From Reticulitermes speratus (taxonomy: Eukaryota; Arthropoda; Insecta; Blattodea; Rhinotermitidae): a DNA stretch of 64,000 nt. Where the stretch lies: contig JAJKFL010000039.1 of NCBI GenBank assembly GCA_021186555.1, forward strand, positions 39,081,610-39,145,609. The letters are read 5' to 3'. This document shows positions 22,822 to 35,300 of the stretch, in pieces. Positions within the stretch are counted from its first letter, which is position 1, and each line of letters starts with the position of its first letter. The notes beneath the pieces were generated by a model, which was not told the origin of the DNA, made no database searches, and worked only from the letters and a program-made list of their open reading frames with translations. Both the position numbers and the translations under genes were made by a program.

Positions 22822-23356
22822 CAGGGTGTTTCATGAGTTGTGGACATAACTGTAGGTGATGATATCTAGGTCCTAGTGTTCAAAAAAGTTCATAAAGATG
22901 TGTCCCAATTTTGAACGGTTACGGAGTTACGACAGCTTGAAACTTTGAATAAGAGGTAAAGATTACTGAAAATATATGGGATGAAACAGTAAACAAACAC
23001 ATTACCTAATAAACCTAAAGTCTAAACTAAAATTGCCTGTACTGTACACTGACTTGTGCTTAAAGCAGGCATTCAAAAATCGCAGCCTCGGCAGCAGTTC
23101 GTTTGTCAATGGCATGATTGCAAGTGCAGAGGTAATCCTGGAATTTGTGTACGTCAACTGCCAGCTGTCAAAGTTCGCATTACATTCCAATGGACTCCAT
23201 GAAATGTACAAGTTGGTTCACAGGAGTGCGTTTATGAGAAACACTCATGGCAACATAATCATTTGGAGCAGGGCCCATATTGATAGGAATTTTTTTATCT
23301 CAAAGACCTAGTAAATCATCTCCTACAGTAATATCCACAATTCATGAAATATCCTG
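22822..23356. mobile_element. Non-autonomous DNA transposon (MITE) with ~50-bp inverted termini
   Basis: The left end CAGGGTGTTTCATGAGTTGT and the reverse complement of the right end (CAGGATATTTCATGAATTGT) match at most positions and stay similar for about 50 bases. TATA flanks both sides (22818-22821 and 23357-23360), a likely target duplication. No transposase is present. The internal frame at 23033-23311 resembles nothing I know. Confidence 0.75.
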
Positions 23357-23594
23357 TATATTACTACCAAGCAGAAAAGCTACATGTAAATATACATGTT
23401 GCATGGCCGCCAAAAGTGAAATAACCCTAACAATAGTTACATGTTTCTCAAAACTTCATTACCAAACATTTAAAAGATCTGCATTAAGTGTCACAGTTTA
23501 ACATGCTTTAACATAACAGTGGTTTTGATGTTAACTAAGAAGGGGAATGTCTGAATAGGAAATCAGAAAAGATGTGTGGGTTGTGTGACCAAAT

Positions 23595-23990
23595 TCATGC
23601 CTTGGAAAATCTGCTCATAGCACTGAGACATGTAGCAGCCTTCCCACATGCTTCAGCATGTAAACCAGCAACCTGGTAGTACCTTATAGTCCTTCCTGGT
23701 TGGCATTTCACCGACTTTATCATTTCCTGATCATAATATGTCCTTAAAGGCCCATAAACGGACAAGTCTAGTAGTTGCACATGATTCGTGCAATGAGTAG
23801 GAAGAGAAAGAATCATTATAACATGATTCTTCGCGAAAGGTACGTCAGTACGCTTATGACTGCAGTCTTTTCTTCGAATAGCATAAAACTTGTAATCACA
23901 AATCCACGTTAGGAAGTTATGACAGCTAACATGCTGACAAGAGTGGTGCAGTGATGGTTTGTTAACTCCTATCTTGATCAGTTGAAACAT
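23595..23990 (-). pseudogene. pogo/Tigger-type DDE transposase fragment
   Basis: The minus-strand frame contains VPFAKNHVIMILSLPTHCTN, then VQLLDLSVYGPLRTYYDQEM, then GRTIRYYQVAGLHAEACGKA. This corresponds to the C-terminal part of the pogo-superfamily DDE domain, where the usual wording is LPPHCSHxLQPLDVSVYGP. Only this part is intact, and no N-terminal DNA-binding domain or complete catalytic triad is visible. It is a relic between rno and nwk. Confidence 0.7.
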
Positions 23991-23999
23991 TCATATCAT

Positions 24000-25190
24000 T
24001 TCATTTATTCTACAATTCAAGAATCCATTATTGTTACATAACCATTGGATATAGAAGTTGTGAATAACATATCATTCTGAAGACAACATATAGAACTAGT
24101 TACAAAATAAATCTACGTATACAGTGTGCATATTCATTACATTCGTAAATCCATCTGAAGTTACCAAAATAGATCCACGTGAAAATCAACAACCTGCTAA
24201 CATGAACTTAAATAAGGGCCCATCAACAGTAAGGAAATATATTAAATTAATTAAAATAGACTGATTGAATAAATGAAAATACAAAATTCTGTCTTATATA
24301 AATGCTCCTTAAAAATACATGACAAATATTTTATTACATATAAATAAATATAATAATAAACAGGTTAAAACTTGAATAAAATACTCTAAAAGATGCATAT
24401 TCTTACACATTTAAACATGTTTTTAAAACTGTACATCTAATAACTAGTGCTTTTATGATAGCATAAAATTTAGTGTCTTGTACTATGTACAAAATTATGT
24501 TTGTAATCAAAATATTCAACTAAAGTATAAAAAGAATGGATTTGTAGGAAACCCCTAAAAGCTGCTTTAATTGCTTAATATTACATGATAGCTTCTTTAA
24601 AGAGTGAAGATTATTATACACTCTGATGCCAAAATAGTAAGGCCCCTTCTGATAGTTAGATGTGACGATGGTTGAAAAAAATTAGTTATTCCTAGTCTTA
24701 ATATTATGTACTTCAGAATTTTCCTTAAATAAAATTTTATTGTTAGCAACAAACGGGGCTAAAGAAAATATGTACTGAGATGTTAAAGGTAATATTTTTA
24801 AAAGTTTAAAAAGTTCTCTACGAGAATCTCTAGGCCTGGCTCTCATTATTATTCTAATAATTTTTTGTAACTTAAAGATATTTTCACTGTGTGAGGAATT
24901 TCCCCAAAATATTAGTCCATAAGTCATAATGGAGTGAAAGTAGGCATAATAGATCATCTTAAGGGTACCTCGCGATTAAAACGGTTCAACCACTCTAGCT
25001 ATAAAACAGGCTTGGCTTAATTTAGGAGCAGTCATATCAATATGACTTTTCCAGGACAATGTGTTATCAATTATAATTCCTAGAAACTTTAAATTAGAGG
25101 TGTTTGATATTATTTTATTGTAAGTAATATTTATTTCGTTAAGAGAGTTCAAGAAAGACTGTTGTCTGGACCTTGTTATTCCCAAGCACT
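24000..25190 (-). mobile_element. LINE remnant (reverse transcriptase C-terminal half and 3' tail)
   Basis: Two successive minus-strand frames (24976-25185 and 24682-24957) give LKFLGIIIDNTLSWKSHI, then YYAYFHSIMTYGLIFWGNSS and IIRIIMRARPRDSRRELFKL. These are conserved C-terminal segments of jockey/CR1-like LINE polymerases. The frame is broken between them, and AT-rich 3' sequence continues to about 24000. The catalytic core is absent. Confidence 0.75.
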
Positions 25191-25399
25191 ACCGTGAACT
25201 AATTACAGTATATCGTTTTTACTAGTAGTTCATTCTGTGACAATTCGAGACTACGAAACACGAAAAGGAAATGCAGTATATTGTCCGAGGGTAAATACCC
25301 ATTACAGAGTCGGTCGGAAGGCTTTGCTACCAAACCTGTATATGTTATTTCCTATTTATCTGACAAGCACAACATAAATTACGTAGCTCGCAATTTTTT

Positions 25400-25657
25400 T
25401 TCATGGTGCAACAGCCCCTCGTGGGCCAGGACATCATCACAGATTATCTAGGCTTTATGATCACACTCAGACACACCATATTCGGTAGGACTCTTTTAGA
25501 CGAGTGATCAACCCGACACAGAGACCTCTACCTGACAACACACAACACTTACAAGAGACAGACATCCATGCCCCCGGCGGGATTCGAACCCACAAACCCA
25601 GCGCGCGAGCGGCCGCAGATCCACGCCTTAGACCGTGTGGCCACTGGGATCGGCACA
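25400..25657 (-). mobile_element. tRNA-derived SINE, minus orientation
   Basis: On the minus strand, GATCCCAGTGGCCACACGGTC resembles an A-box region and GGGTTCGAATCCCGCCGG a B box, followed by a GCATGGATGTCTGTCTC tail. The layout and wording match a common polyneopteran tRNA-type SINE, from my memory of such repeats. Confidence 0.65.
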
Positions 25658-26356
25658 TAGCTCCTAATAGTATCATATAATTTAATAATACTACAAGAAA
25701 AATACGAATCGCGACATTTATCGTTATTACCTCCATTCTTTGCTTAGCCGATCTCCATTAGGTTTAAATTACGTACGCAAGTGTCTCTCCATCCAAAAAC
25801 GTGTGTCAAAGGAATTTCTTTTCATTTTTATTCAAAACCAGCAGGAATAACCATTGTTCCATACGTACTGCAGTTTTCAGGATACAATCAGTCTCCCCAA
25901 CTATGGCATCAGGATTGAATTGAAGTTTATTCGTGTTATTTAAAATAGTAAGCCCTGGGACGTAATATAAAGAAGACAAGCAATGTAAGTTCACACACAT
26001 GATTTTAAAAATTGTGAATAAATTTTCGAATTGCGCCCAGAAACTTTTCCTCGCATTGCCCTAACAGCCTAGTCGCCACGCACCTAGGCAAGAAATATGA
26101 GCAAATGTCATAATACCTTCAGATGTTTTCTAATAGGTCCGTGGCGGGAAAGAGTACATTGCAATGTTACATCTTTACATATGCTCGATAATCTGCAAGA
26201 ACGTGAAAGTGAAGTGTCCGTTTGACTGGCGCAGGGTCTTTCCAAACGCCATAATGTATAGTGTGGCCACATCAATACGACCCGATCAATATGGAAGGCG
26301 GTGGCGCGCGGAACTAAATGCAGGCAGTACAGAGCCAGCCGGGCCGCCACAAGATC

Positions 26357-29300
26357 ATGCAGCCACCGCCGCGGAAGGTGAGTAGTAGTATCTCGTATTA
26401 GACACAATGTGGTCCAGACAGCTTCTTTTCAATTCTGACACGTTTACATGTTGCTCGTATCGCACGTTCTGTTGCGAGGATCAGATACAGCATCACGGTT
26501 GAAGGTTTCAAATCTTTCGTTCCTCGCCGCGCGCCTCTCAGAATCAATATCGTTTTTCTCACACCTCACTAAGACCTCCCTCCTACGCTCAACGATGTGT
26601 TCAGTGTAAGATATTCACTTTCCTGTGCGTTTTTCTGCATGATTCTTGAGCTACTAACCTCATATCGATTGCATAACCTGGGCCACATCCCTCGTCCGAA
26701 TAAAATCCCCCTCCCCTCACCAAACCTTAGTTGATCCTTCTCAGATTTCGAATGATTTTATAGTTCATATGACAATTTTTGGCAACCCTACAGGCACTCT
26801 GAAATCACATCTTATAGGCCTGGGCTTGTGCATGTCACATTTCGTACAGGATTGAATAGTGGCGTTTGAAGTCCAGGTGGCCTTGGCTGCTTTGAATTAT
26901 GACCATCACCCTGAAGGCAGAACTGACCTGAGGCAGTGGAACGGAAATGTTTTCATGTGGTTAGGTTAGTGATACGTAATCCCGATTAACTGTCCGCTTT
27001 AGGAAGTACTACGAACAAACAGCGCCCTTGGACACAGGATTTTGATACTGCCTACATCCCTGCAAAACCACACAGTCTTTTCAAAAGAAGTGTCATACGT
27101 ACCGGTACCTTAAACGAATGCAACCTTTGCCAATTTCTGAAATTAACTTTGTAGAGTGGCGTAATATATAGTGTTGGCAACTGTAAACCTCAGGAATTTT
27201 ATAGAATTAACAGATTATTTTTTCTAAAAGCTTCTAACCATTCAGCTGTCTTGAAAATCACAGAAGATACATCACACATTATGTCTTCTTATTTTGTATG
27301 AAGTTGTAATGTGTATTACAGCCATTTGGAAAGTCTGTACTACGGAAACATTTCGGATGTGAAGAAGCGAATTAGATAGGCTGGTATTATATTACGATGA
27401 ACTCCAACATTTAATTATAATTCGGTAATCGAATGTTGGGATAGTGAGATCAACTGAGAACATACAGGCGGTGTAGGCTTCTAGTGAGAAAAGTTCTTGG
27501 AAAATGGCTATGTGGAACGCCAAGCAGGCGATGGTGTGATAATACTGGAATTGGCTTTCGGAAAATATGTATTCAAAACGCTAAATGTCTCGATATTGTG
27601 GTCAACAGTGCGCCTTTATGACAGCGGCATTGAAACAAAATATAACCTACTTAGTGAGGATTAGTCATTCATACATCAGGTTAATTAGATAAACAAGAAG
27701 CTAACTATTTCACGCGGACACTTGATTTCGTGCCTTCCGACATCAGCACGTAGGAACGAGGAAAGAAGGGATTTATTTGTCCTACTGGCTACTGTTCTTT
27801 TGTTACGACACTCGGAATAACAAGCTCAGTACAAGGATTTGCAGGTTATGAAATTAATATAGGCTATTAGTAAGTTTATCGGTCATGCCGTACCTCTGAC
27901 GGTTATTCACCGGCCTCTCACCGCGGAGAAACTGGTTTAGTCCCAGGCCAATCCATGTGGGACTTTTCTTGGACAAAGCGGCATTTGGAAAAGTTTTTCT
28001 CACAGTACTTCCGTTTCCCCCGGTCAGTATCATTCCACCAATGCTCCATGCTCATTAACCTGTCACCGACGCTATATAATCTTAGCAATTGACAGAGCCG
28101 TTAAACAAAACACTTAAAAAGAACAAGTTTGTCGATACAACTGCCCTGCCAATCACATAGACTACGTAACTGAAGGTTATTAGTAAAAAACATAGCACTT
28201 ATCTTAAGGTGATTTATCGCCGTTCTGCTTGTTAATCACATATTTATTTCACAGAATACAGTCACACACAACACCAGAGTGCAGCTCAGTTTCACTGTGG
28301 TGTTGTGTATGACTAATCTGTGATATAAATACGTGACGTAGCACTTATATTTAATGAGAAATGTAAGTAGTCTGTACCTATATAGAAGATTTCGTTCTTC
28401 TGGGATATGACGGTGTGTCAATGAGTAATCGGATCCCGAAGTGTCGAGTCAACGCAGTGTTGTAGTCTTTATGATGTATGTCCCTTTTGCTCCCCCCCCC
28501 CCCCAAACCCTGTTAACAAGTGATGTGACGTTATGAGTGGTGGTGTGCGGGAATCGTCTTCCGGTACCACATATTCCCGCGGTTCCTGAATAAATCGTAC
28601 TAAGATCACCTTTGGAACTCCAATTTATTTTGCTCGTTGCGGACTGGACGCCTGGGTTTCGGCAGGGGCGTTTTGTTATGCACCATCTCTTTCACGGTGT
28701 CCAGAAGCTCGTTGTAGTTCACTCAGTCTTTATCCGATAAGCAGAGACCGGATTAAGACATTTCTGAGCGTAATGCAACAATAAATTTGGCTGCCATGCT
28801 TACGCTTAACCCCGAACTAATAATGAAAATACAACAATTTAAGAATTTACATGTTAAATAAGTTTGACACCAGTGGCGTAGCTGGTCGGGGGCGAGAGGC
28901 GCGGCCGCTCCGGCCGGCAGAGTACAAGGGCTGGCAAAACGGACGGGAAAATGAATATTTTTAATGAAAATTTTGATTTTCTGTGCTCAGCAAATTTTAA
29001 ATTATTGGAGACAAATTAAACGTAAATTTAATATATTATTGTGTTTATTTTTAACTCACAATTTCTGTTCGGCGCGGACATTTGTGATCCCTCGCCCTGG
29101 GTGCCAGAAAACCTAGCTACGCCACTGTTTGACACAACCTGAAATACAAACAGCCTTCTCGGGGCCCACCGATTAGTGGAACCTCATGCATCCAAATAAG
29201 CTGCAGGTAAGCAAGAAGGCCTGTGGCCGCTGCATGAATTTTGGTCTATTTCCGAGCTTACGATTGCGTAGAGCGTTGCCTGCATGTCACTTAAGTCTTC

Positions 29301-32300
29301 GCGACAAAGAATAATTTGACCACTAATGTTGCAGGGGAACTACGCCAAGTTCCTGAAGCACCTGCATTCCGAGCAGGTGACAAAGCTGCAGGCAAAGAAC
29401 CAGCACGAGTGCGACCTCCTGGAGGACATTCGGTGAGCACCTGCTTTATCGACAGACCCAGGATTTGCATGTCCTAAATGTACACACAAATAAGAGTTAA
29501 ATATACGTTACATATAACGGAAGTCAAAAATACACAGGCCTAAATTAAATTGTAAAAAATGTGTAGGCCTGAATAGGATTTAAAACAGTAAAGAAAAGTA
29601 ATCCCTGTACAAGCCCTTAGGGTTCCAGGAGGTTGAGGCTCCCAGAATTTCTAGACAATCGGCACATGAAGGTGGCATGGTTGTCAGCCCTACGCACCGG
29701 CCGCCTTTACGCCCCAGGAAATATTCCTGGTATTCATTTCTGTTAGAGGTCCATAGTGCGACCGAAAGGATTATGTCAATGAAAAATTCCAATTACATCA
29801 TCGGGAGTCGAAACCGCGACCTTCCGGCTTCTAGTGCAGTGCCTCAGCGAACTCCGCCACCGCGTACCACAGCCTCCCGCCCATGGTCGTCCGACGTTGA
29901 CGTCCGCCCTTTGTGGGCTTTCTTTAACGGTCCAGAAGATGTGAAAATCGCATGGCGATAAGTCTGGGATGTGTGCAGGACGGCTGAACACCTCCCGTCG
30001 CATGGCGTCGGCCGAACTTGAACTGTAAGGGTAAACGTATAAGAGATGATCCCGGGGTAAACTCAGTGACGACATCGCCGTACTACACAACAATGCCCGT
30101 CCCTACGTGGTTCACAGAGTTCAGTACCAACTACAAGGCATCCTATGGGAGATGACCAGACGTCTTAGCGCCATGCGACTTTCATATTACTGGAACAACA
30201 AGGAAAGCCCTGGAGTTCGCGTCAGACGACGACGTGTAGGAGGCTGTGGCGGGTTGATTTGGGTAGCGGCTTGTGGTCCTCTTTGCAAACTTGCGCATCA
30301 GTGGTACTCATGTCTAAATGTTTGTGGCAAGTTACTCTAATTGCTGCAATACCTTCGCTGGCGAGCATTCTCGAACATGTTTCAGTGATGCTTGCGTCAT
30401 ACGTGTACGCCCATAACATAACCTATTCCTAACGTAACTACAAACGTGCCCTGAGTTGGTATGTTATGGAACTTATATGTACATGTATATTTTCTTCGCC
30501 TTTTTATTTTCTTGAATTTTGATTTTTCCACAAATCTGGGAGATGCAGATGGCTGGCTTGTCTCCCCAGCTGATTCCCATGTTCTGATTTCATTTGCAGT
30601 GTACACACACTTTGACTGGAATTTAGATATGTTTACCCTTGTGACATAAATATATTTCGTTTTCTTCATCAATAAATGGAAATTTGTTGTATGAAAATAA
30701 ATCATATAGTCTACCGAATTTCAATATTATGCAGAATGTTCATCTGCTACCTGAATTAAAGCAGTATACCAGAGCTCTGGAAATTCATCTACTCACTTGC
30801 TGTGTGTACCATGGTGAGTTAACATGGGCTGATGGTGAGTATAAAAATACATGTATGGGACTATGAATGAATTTTCATAAGTGGAAAACAGACTTTCTTG
30901 TATATCTGGAGCTCGCATTACACTCAAACACAGGGCTTGGTTAACCAGGTTGCAGAGGAAGCTGATGTATATCAACTGATGAGATTAGTCTAGACTTTAA
31001 CTATAGTTAAATTGATGTCCTTGTGATCTTGTTTGTGATTGTCCTGTGATTTGTTGTTTTTTTACAAGTTTTATATTCAGTGCTGATGGCACACTTATGA
31101 ATACTCTGAAATGCAGATGCATGTATGGACCCGAGATATTTGATGAGATTGCATATGGTATACTCCATGATGTGGTACACAGATGTTACTAAAGTGTTCC
31201 ATACTATCAGTATATCTTACAGTTTCACAGTATGCATGTACATGTAATTTTATTTATGCCCATAAGGAAACTGCCTTTCCCTGCTCCAGTTTTCACAGCA
31301 GTAACAAATGCTCAGCATTATGTGCAGATCTCTTAGGCAGACTGTCACCAAAATTGGACAGCAAATGTGGAAATTATGGATGGAAATGCATTTACTCCTC
31401 CAAATAAAGTAAGGCTTTCACTGTGACAATTTTTACTACAGTCACTATCTCTCAGTCAATTCCAAATTGGATGAAAAATGTAGAAAATGTGGGTAGAATT
31501 TTATTTACACTTTTGAGTAAGGTATGCACTGCACCAATTTTTGCTGAACTCACAATTATTGAACGACATTATGTGAAGATATCGTGTTCCAAATTTCATC
31601 CAAACTGGTCTAGAAATATGGAAGGTAGGGGTAGAAATTCATTTTTGCCCCTAAGTAAAGTATGGGTGTCACTGAGCCAATGTCACAAAACCAGCACTTG
31701 ATAAACAACTTTTGTAAGGAACTACTGTACTGAATTTCATGAAAATCTAGCAAGACAGTTTAGTCACTGATACTAGGTCATAGATAGATGGATATAGTCT
31801 CCACATAAGACAATTTTGCTTCATAAATAATGCCTAATAAAATAGGTGTATATGAAGTTTATTTTTCAAGTGCTTCTGCAGTCCTTTCATGTTCCATTCA
31901 CATTCAAGCACGCTGTGACCCTGCATATAGTGACAGAAGAGGGTCTGTAAAATAAATGTTCCAGGTGTCTAGACTGCTTGAATCTGGCAATGCCCATTCA
32001 ATTCTTACACTAAGGACTCTGTATATTTTGCAGGCTGTTATTGTACCAGTTCACACTTCATGTGTAACATGCTGTACAGAAGTTAACTTAGATTTGTGAG
32101 GTGCTTACTCATATAGTGTATCTTTCTTATTTCAGAAACTTTACTTTGAAACGCTCAGCAATAGAGAAATCATACTCAGAGGTAAGTTAATTTGTCATGT
32201 GCCTTTCAGCCACAAGTTCCAAGGTTTGCTTTAGTTCTGGTAACATAAATTCTGTTTACATTCACCAAGAGCAGTTTTAACTATTTGTAATAAGTATAAA

Positions 32301-35300
32301 GGTTCTGTAAAATTAAAGCATTTGGTGGGTTCCTTTGTGCTAGTGGAAAAACTGAATATGGTGGCTGTCACTGTATGTTTTATGCGGCACTCGCTTGTTA
32401 TTACAGAACAAATCTGCTGTTTGATATGGAGATATGATAATCATGGTGATATTTCCAGAAAATAAACTCTTTTACTGTTAAATTGCTAAGCTGTTGTTAA
32501 TAACACAATTACATATGTAATTTGGCTCATGTAGTGTATTTTGTTCTTGGAAATGTTCTGTAACTGCTCTGTAGTTCTAGGTATCTTCAAAATGAAACAT
32601 GTTATGCTCCAACTTGCTTTACACTCTGCTTCCTAGGAGTTAAGTGATGAATCTGTATCTATCTACCCATTCATATATCTACAGTAGTGACTAGATAACT
32701 TCCTAGCTGAGCTCCTGAGCACTGCGCGTAGTTGCAGTTGGTTCACCTCGGAACAACCAGGCAATGTTATACCTATTTGAAAAACATTTACTCTGTCAGG
32801 ATACATTTGTAGTTTCAGTCACTTTGGATGTTTTTGAAACAGACAGAAAATACTTGGTGGTGAATATGATGTGCTTCCTGTCTCACCAACTTGACTCTTT
32901 ACCCCTGCATCAACAATCAGCAAGTAATCCAGTCACTGCCATAGCTGTGTAGTTATATACAGCACAGCACAGCCAGCATATTTGGAAAATCAGAAATAAG
33001 TGAAATGTCAGAGGAGAGATTCCACTTCCACCTCTGCATCTTGGAAGAAAATCTTCCCTGTCTACTGAGGCATCTTCCACCTCTTGACATGCCCAGTAAA
33101 ACCATCCAAAGTAAGCACAGTCTAGCAAATTGGGTTACCCAGGCAGCACCCTGACCTGTTCTGTGTTTCGTATCCATTGGTTGTATGGTAAAGACATTTA
33201 ATGCCTTAGGTAATGCTTTATTTCTTTCACAGGCATTGCTGAAAATTTCATCAGCTTTCCTTAATCGGAAGATCCCTAACATCCCAGACATCAAGACTGA
33301 AGGCGGAGAGGAGAAATGGTAAGTTTTTTCAAAGGATTGCTATTGTCACACATCTAACAAAAATCCACTAAATGTGTCATACATTGTGTTGTGTTCTGCA
33401 GGAACATGTGGAATGTGTGGCGCACAGTGCTGGAAGAGAACGAGAAGCTTGCACGCGCACGTCTCGCTGCCGTTGAAGTGTTTCACCAGCAAATTGCAGA
33501 TGATGCCAAAGTGCTCAAGACACACAAAGTTCAGACTTCAAGGAAGGTAGAACATGTTCCTCTTCTGATACACAAGTATTGCCATCTGTTTATGTCGTTT
33601 CTGATCTTACAATGCAACGTCACTTACACTTGCAGAAGGAAGGTTATTCAGGGAAGTTTGAATTTGTCAAGTCCTTTCATTGAACTGCATAAATAAACCC
33701 ACCACCTAGATTATGTGTTATACTCACAACAGACATGAAAACTGCAACATGTTTTTCCTCTTTGTTGCTTATATTTCTGTAGTGTGAGACATTTGTCAGT
33801 AATTGTGATGTTCAGTATCTTAAAAGTATATTCCACATCCTTGACTGTTGTTTTTGAGAATAAATTGTGAGCAGAGATTCAAGCCTTCTGGGATGTGACA
33901 CTTTCATCACTGGTCAAGTAGTTCGTGATGTTTCAGAGGATAATAATGCCTTTCTATATATATAATATAGCAATATAAAAAATAATGCCTTTATCTTCAG
34001 GATCATGTGGACTGCTTGCCCAGTGACACAGTGAGACATCCAAGAAGATTTGAGTCTTCACCAAACCTGCTGTGAAAACTCAGATCTCACAAAATATCAG
34101 TATTATCTGAAGACATGGCCATGCCATGGCTCAGGTGGTTAGTCTTTGGCTTCTCACTCTGAAAATCTGGGTTTAATCCCAGGATATTCCATGTGGGGTT
34201 TGTGGCAAGCAGAGTGGCACTGGGGTGGCATCACCCCAAGCACTTTGATGTACCCCTGCCAGTTAGCATTCCACCACTGCTCCATAACCGTCTGTCATCA
34301 GCGACTGGTACAGTAGGCTCATTTGAGGTACTTAGTGTCACTTGACATTGCTCTAACTCCATATGGAAAGCATTTGTAAGCAGGTAATGTTTGGCATAAC
34401 CTAAAAATATGAGCATTAGTCTTGTAACATGTCTCAAACCAACGTAAAATGTCTATGATCTCAGCTATCTGATCTCAAGGATAAGCACCATGACTAATTT
34501 CTAAATATTATCTAGGTTATAAATGTTATTGGCCGTTCTGTGCTTATCCTTACATGAACGGTTACTTTACTTACACTGTGATCAGGTCTATGAACAATGA
34601 ACTGTTAATAATGTCATTATTATCCAAACATGACAAAGATTCAAAGTGACTCACATCAATGCTGAAATGACTTGCAAACAGTTATTTTATAATTTGTTGC
34701 TAATGTGATAACAGATGTTACAGTAAGTAGTACCCTTACTTCACATTTCAGAAGTTCCCAGTCCTGATCTGAGCTAGGAGACTGGTTGTTCTGACTGGAT
34801 TTCTTCATTTCCTTGGCATGAAGGCTGGGTCACTGCTACAACACTTCTTCAGCCTTATGGCTACCAATTACAAATTAATTTGTGTTAAAATTAAAAACTA
34901 AAGGAGACATCGGTATGCACAAATGTAAAACTACTGCTGTCTGTTGTTAGAACTACTAGAAGAGATGTCAGAGGATATGAAGTGTATGGCAGCATATGAT
35001 TGTAATGTGCTGCTAAGTTCGTAGGTGTTGCTGGAAGGGGCTTCTGGCAGTAGACCCGATGGGAAAATTACAGTGTTGATGGCAGATTACAGGGAAGGTT
35101 CCAAAAATTCCATGATCTCTTCATCCCATATCCTTCCCATTTCATCACTGATAACCATCATACTGCAGTACATTTGTACTACATAACTTCAGCACTTCAT
35201 AAAGGGCCATAAGATAAATGGATAAAGAAACCGCTTTGGTGATGATTGCAGGGAAGGGTAAAAACTCATACAGTAAAGTCTTCTGGGCAGTGTTACTGTG

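Larger units (their letters stand above)
23361..26356. other. Intergenic region and nwk 5' flank
   Basis: Apart from the pogo and LINE relics and the SINE listed separately, no gene was recognised. The last ~200 bases before the nwk start are richer in CG dinucleotides (for example GGCGGTGGCGCGCGG near 26300), compatible with a promoter/5' UTR, but I cannot place the transcription start or a TATA box. Confidence 0.4.
26378..29334 (+). other. nwk first intron
   Basis: This 2,957-bp intron contains a degenerate copy of the SINE seen at 49399 (27895-28080), a C-run at 28492-28504, and a hAT MITE at 28871-29127. I see no further coding segment. Large first introns often hold enhancers, but nothing specific can be read here. 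Confidence 0.6.

Noticed and set aside
26108-26407. Minus-strand 99-codon frame over the nwk start
   Set aside because: It overlaps the CG-richer nwk 5' region and first exon, where stop codons are rarer by composition. It has no recognisable domain.
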